Source: Porphyra umbilicalis (taxonomy: Eukaryota > Rhodophyta > Bangiophyceae > Bangiales > Bangiaceae). From it: a stretch of 39,491 bases of DNA. The translations under genes were made by a program, and so were the position numbers. The stretch spans positions 1 through 39,491 of the forward strand of contig KV919253.1 of assembly GCA_002049455.2 (NCBI GenBank), written 5' to 3'. The notes beneath the pieces were generated by a model that worked only from the letters and a program-made list of their open reading frames with translations, was not told where the DNA came from and did no database searches. Below are positions 38,280 to 39,491 of the stretch, one piece after another. Numbering within the stretch: position 1 is the first letter of the stretch; each line of letters begins with the position of its first letter.

Positions 38280-39491
38280 ACACCCCCCACACATGTCGGC
38301 GCACGGACGCCGGCGGCAACATGCCCGGTCCCTTCCGCGCTCCAAACACCCGCCGCCGGTCTTGTCAACGCCGGCGGCGGAGCAGTCCCACGTGGACGTC
38401 TCCCTTCCCCGCCCCCCCCCCGTACACGCAGAGCCGCCGCCGGCCATACCGACACCAGCGGCGACACACCAGCACCCCTCTGTGCCCGACACGCCCGCCG
38501 CCGGTCTTGCCAACGCCGGCGGCGGAGAACTCACACATGGACGCCCCCCGTGCCCGCCCCCCCCCCAACACGCAGAGCCGCCGCCGGCAATACCGACGCC
38601 GCGGCGACACACCAGCACCCCTCTCCGCCTGACACGCCGCCGCCGGTCTTGCCAACGCCGGCGGCGGAGAACTCTCACGTGGACGCCCCCCGTGCCCGCC
38701 CCCCCCCAACACGCAGAGCCGCCACCGGCAATACCGACGCCGGCGGCGACACCACCAGCACCCCTCCCCGCCTGACACGCCCGCCGCCGGTCCTGCCGGC
38801 GCCGGCGGCGGAAAACTCACACGTGGACGCCTCCCGTGCCCGCCCCCCCCCAACACGCAGAGCCGCGCCGGCAATACGACGCCGGCGGCGACACACCAGC
38901 ACCCCTCTCCGCCTGACACGTCCGCCGCCGGTCTTGCCAACGCCGGCGGCGGAGAACTCACACTGGACGCCCCCGTGCCCGCCCCCCCCCAACACGCAGA
39001 GCCGCCGCCGGCAATACCGACGCCGGCGGCGACACACCAGCACCCCTCCCCGCCTGACACCGCCCGCCGCCAGTCTTGCAAAACGCCCGGCCGGCGGACC
39101 CAATCCAAAGTGGACGCCCCTACATGCCCCCACCCGCCCACCCCAACACGCAGAGCCCGCCCGGCCAATAGCCGGACGCCGCGCCGGGCGGGCACACACC
39201 AGCCCCCGCATCCCCTCTCCCGGCCAGACCACGGCCCCGCCGCCGGTCTTTGATAACGGCCGGACGGCGGGAGAACTCACACGTGGACGCCTCCCCGTGC
39301 CCGGCCCCCCCCCAACACGCAGAGCCGCCGCCGGCGAATACCGACGCCGGCGGCGACACACCAGCACCCTCCCCGCCTGACACGCCCGCCGCCGGTCTTG
39401 CAAACGCCGGCGGCGGACCAGTCACAAGTGGAGCCCCCCTGCCACCCCCCCCCAACACGCAGGCCGCCGCGGCAATACCGACGCCGGGCGG
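38280..39491. repeat. tandem repeat of about 142-bp units running off the window
   Basis: CGCAGAGCC (or CGCAGGCC) marks recur at 38427, 38571, 38712, 38856, 38995, 39149, 39318 and 39458: steps 144, 141, 144, 139, 154, 169 and 140. Each unit carries ACACCAGCACCCCTC, CTGACACGCCCGCCGCCGG, AACGCCGGCGGCGGA and ACACGTGGACGCC. Units near 39000-39330 have extra single bases, mainly G or C, that account for the longer steps. All frames are open in places, but no gene is credible. Confidence 0.9.

Noticed and set aside
38280..39491. CRISPR array
   Set aside because: Units are about 142 bp and near-identical throughout, with no unique spacers; it is a eukaryotic minisatellite.

Overview
The window is GC-rich nuclear DNA from a photosynthetic eukaryote, most likely a red alga of the Porphyra/Pyropia type. 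Four things point that way: a nuclear gene for the chloroplast Rieske protein (petC) with an N-terminal presequence; long intronless or intron-poor genes; extreme G+C with long G/C homopolymers; and a tRNA-Leu(CAA) gene that appears to carry a small intron in its D-loop, a position known from red algae such as Cyanidioschyzon. The organism is inferred, not proven.

Layout. 1-6 kb: the 3' part of an SPX-MFS type vacuolar phosphate transporter, convergent with a secreted protein of five near-identical FAS1 (fasciclin) domains that has a good TATA box. 6-11 kb: mostly non-coding, with a 1.1-kb element with inverted ends, a small gene end with a Cys/Trp motif, a GGC microsatellite and strong palindromes. 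11.6-12.4 kb: a secreted Cys-containing protein of unknown function. 13.9-15 kb: minisatellites. 15-18.3 kb: a PIF/Harbinger-type element with an apparently intact DDE transposase, tail-to-tail with a second ORF (arginine/glycine-rich, helical C-terminus). 19.4-20.1 kb: petC. 21.4-23.5 kb: on the minus strand, a gene that reads as a TPX2-family spindle/microtubule protein, visible only when short open stretches in different frames are read across G/C homopolymers. 25-29.7 kb: decayed mobile-element genes, including a broken Harbinger-like transposase (minus) and a frameshifted transposon-type gene (plus). 30.6-31.1 kb: a sharply AT-rich island with two ATGA-overlapping ORFs, a Shine-Dalgarno-like site and a row of hairpins, which looks prokaryotic, phage or organellar. 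31.7 kb: the tRNA. 32.5 kb: a 131-bp MITE with 23-bp perfect inverted ends. 34.1-38.1 kb: a repetitive Gly/Pro-rich ORF followed 23 bases later by a Myb/SANT-like (NAM-associated) protein of the kind that accompanies Harbinger transposons. 38.3 kb to the end: a tandem repeat with units of about 142 bp that runs off the window.

The host genes recognised (phosphate storage, extracellular matrix adhesion, photosynthetic electron transport, spindle) have no common pathway. They are ordinary nuclear genes separated by repeats and transposon remains. The most unusual items are the tRNA with a D-loop insertion, the prokaryote-like island, and the hidden TPX2-like gene.
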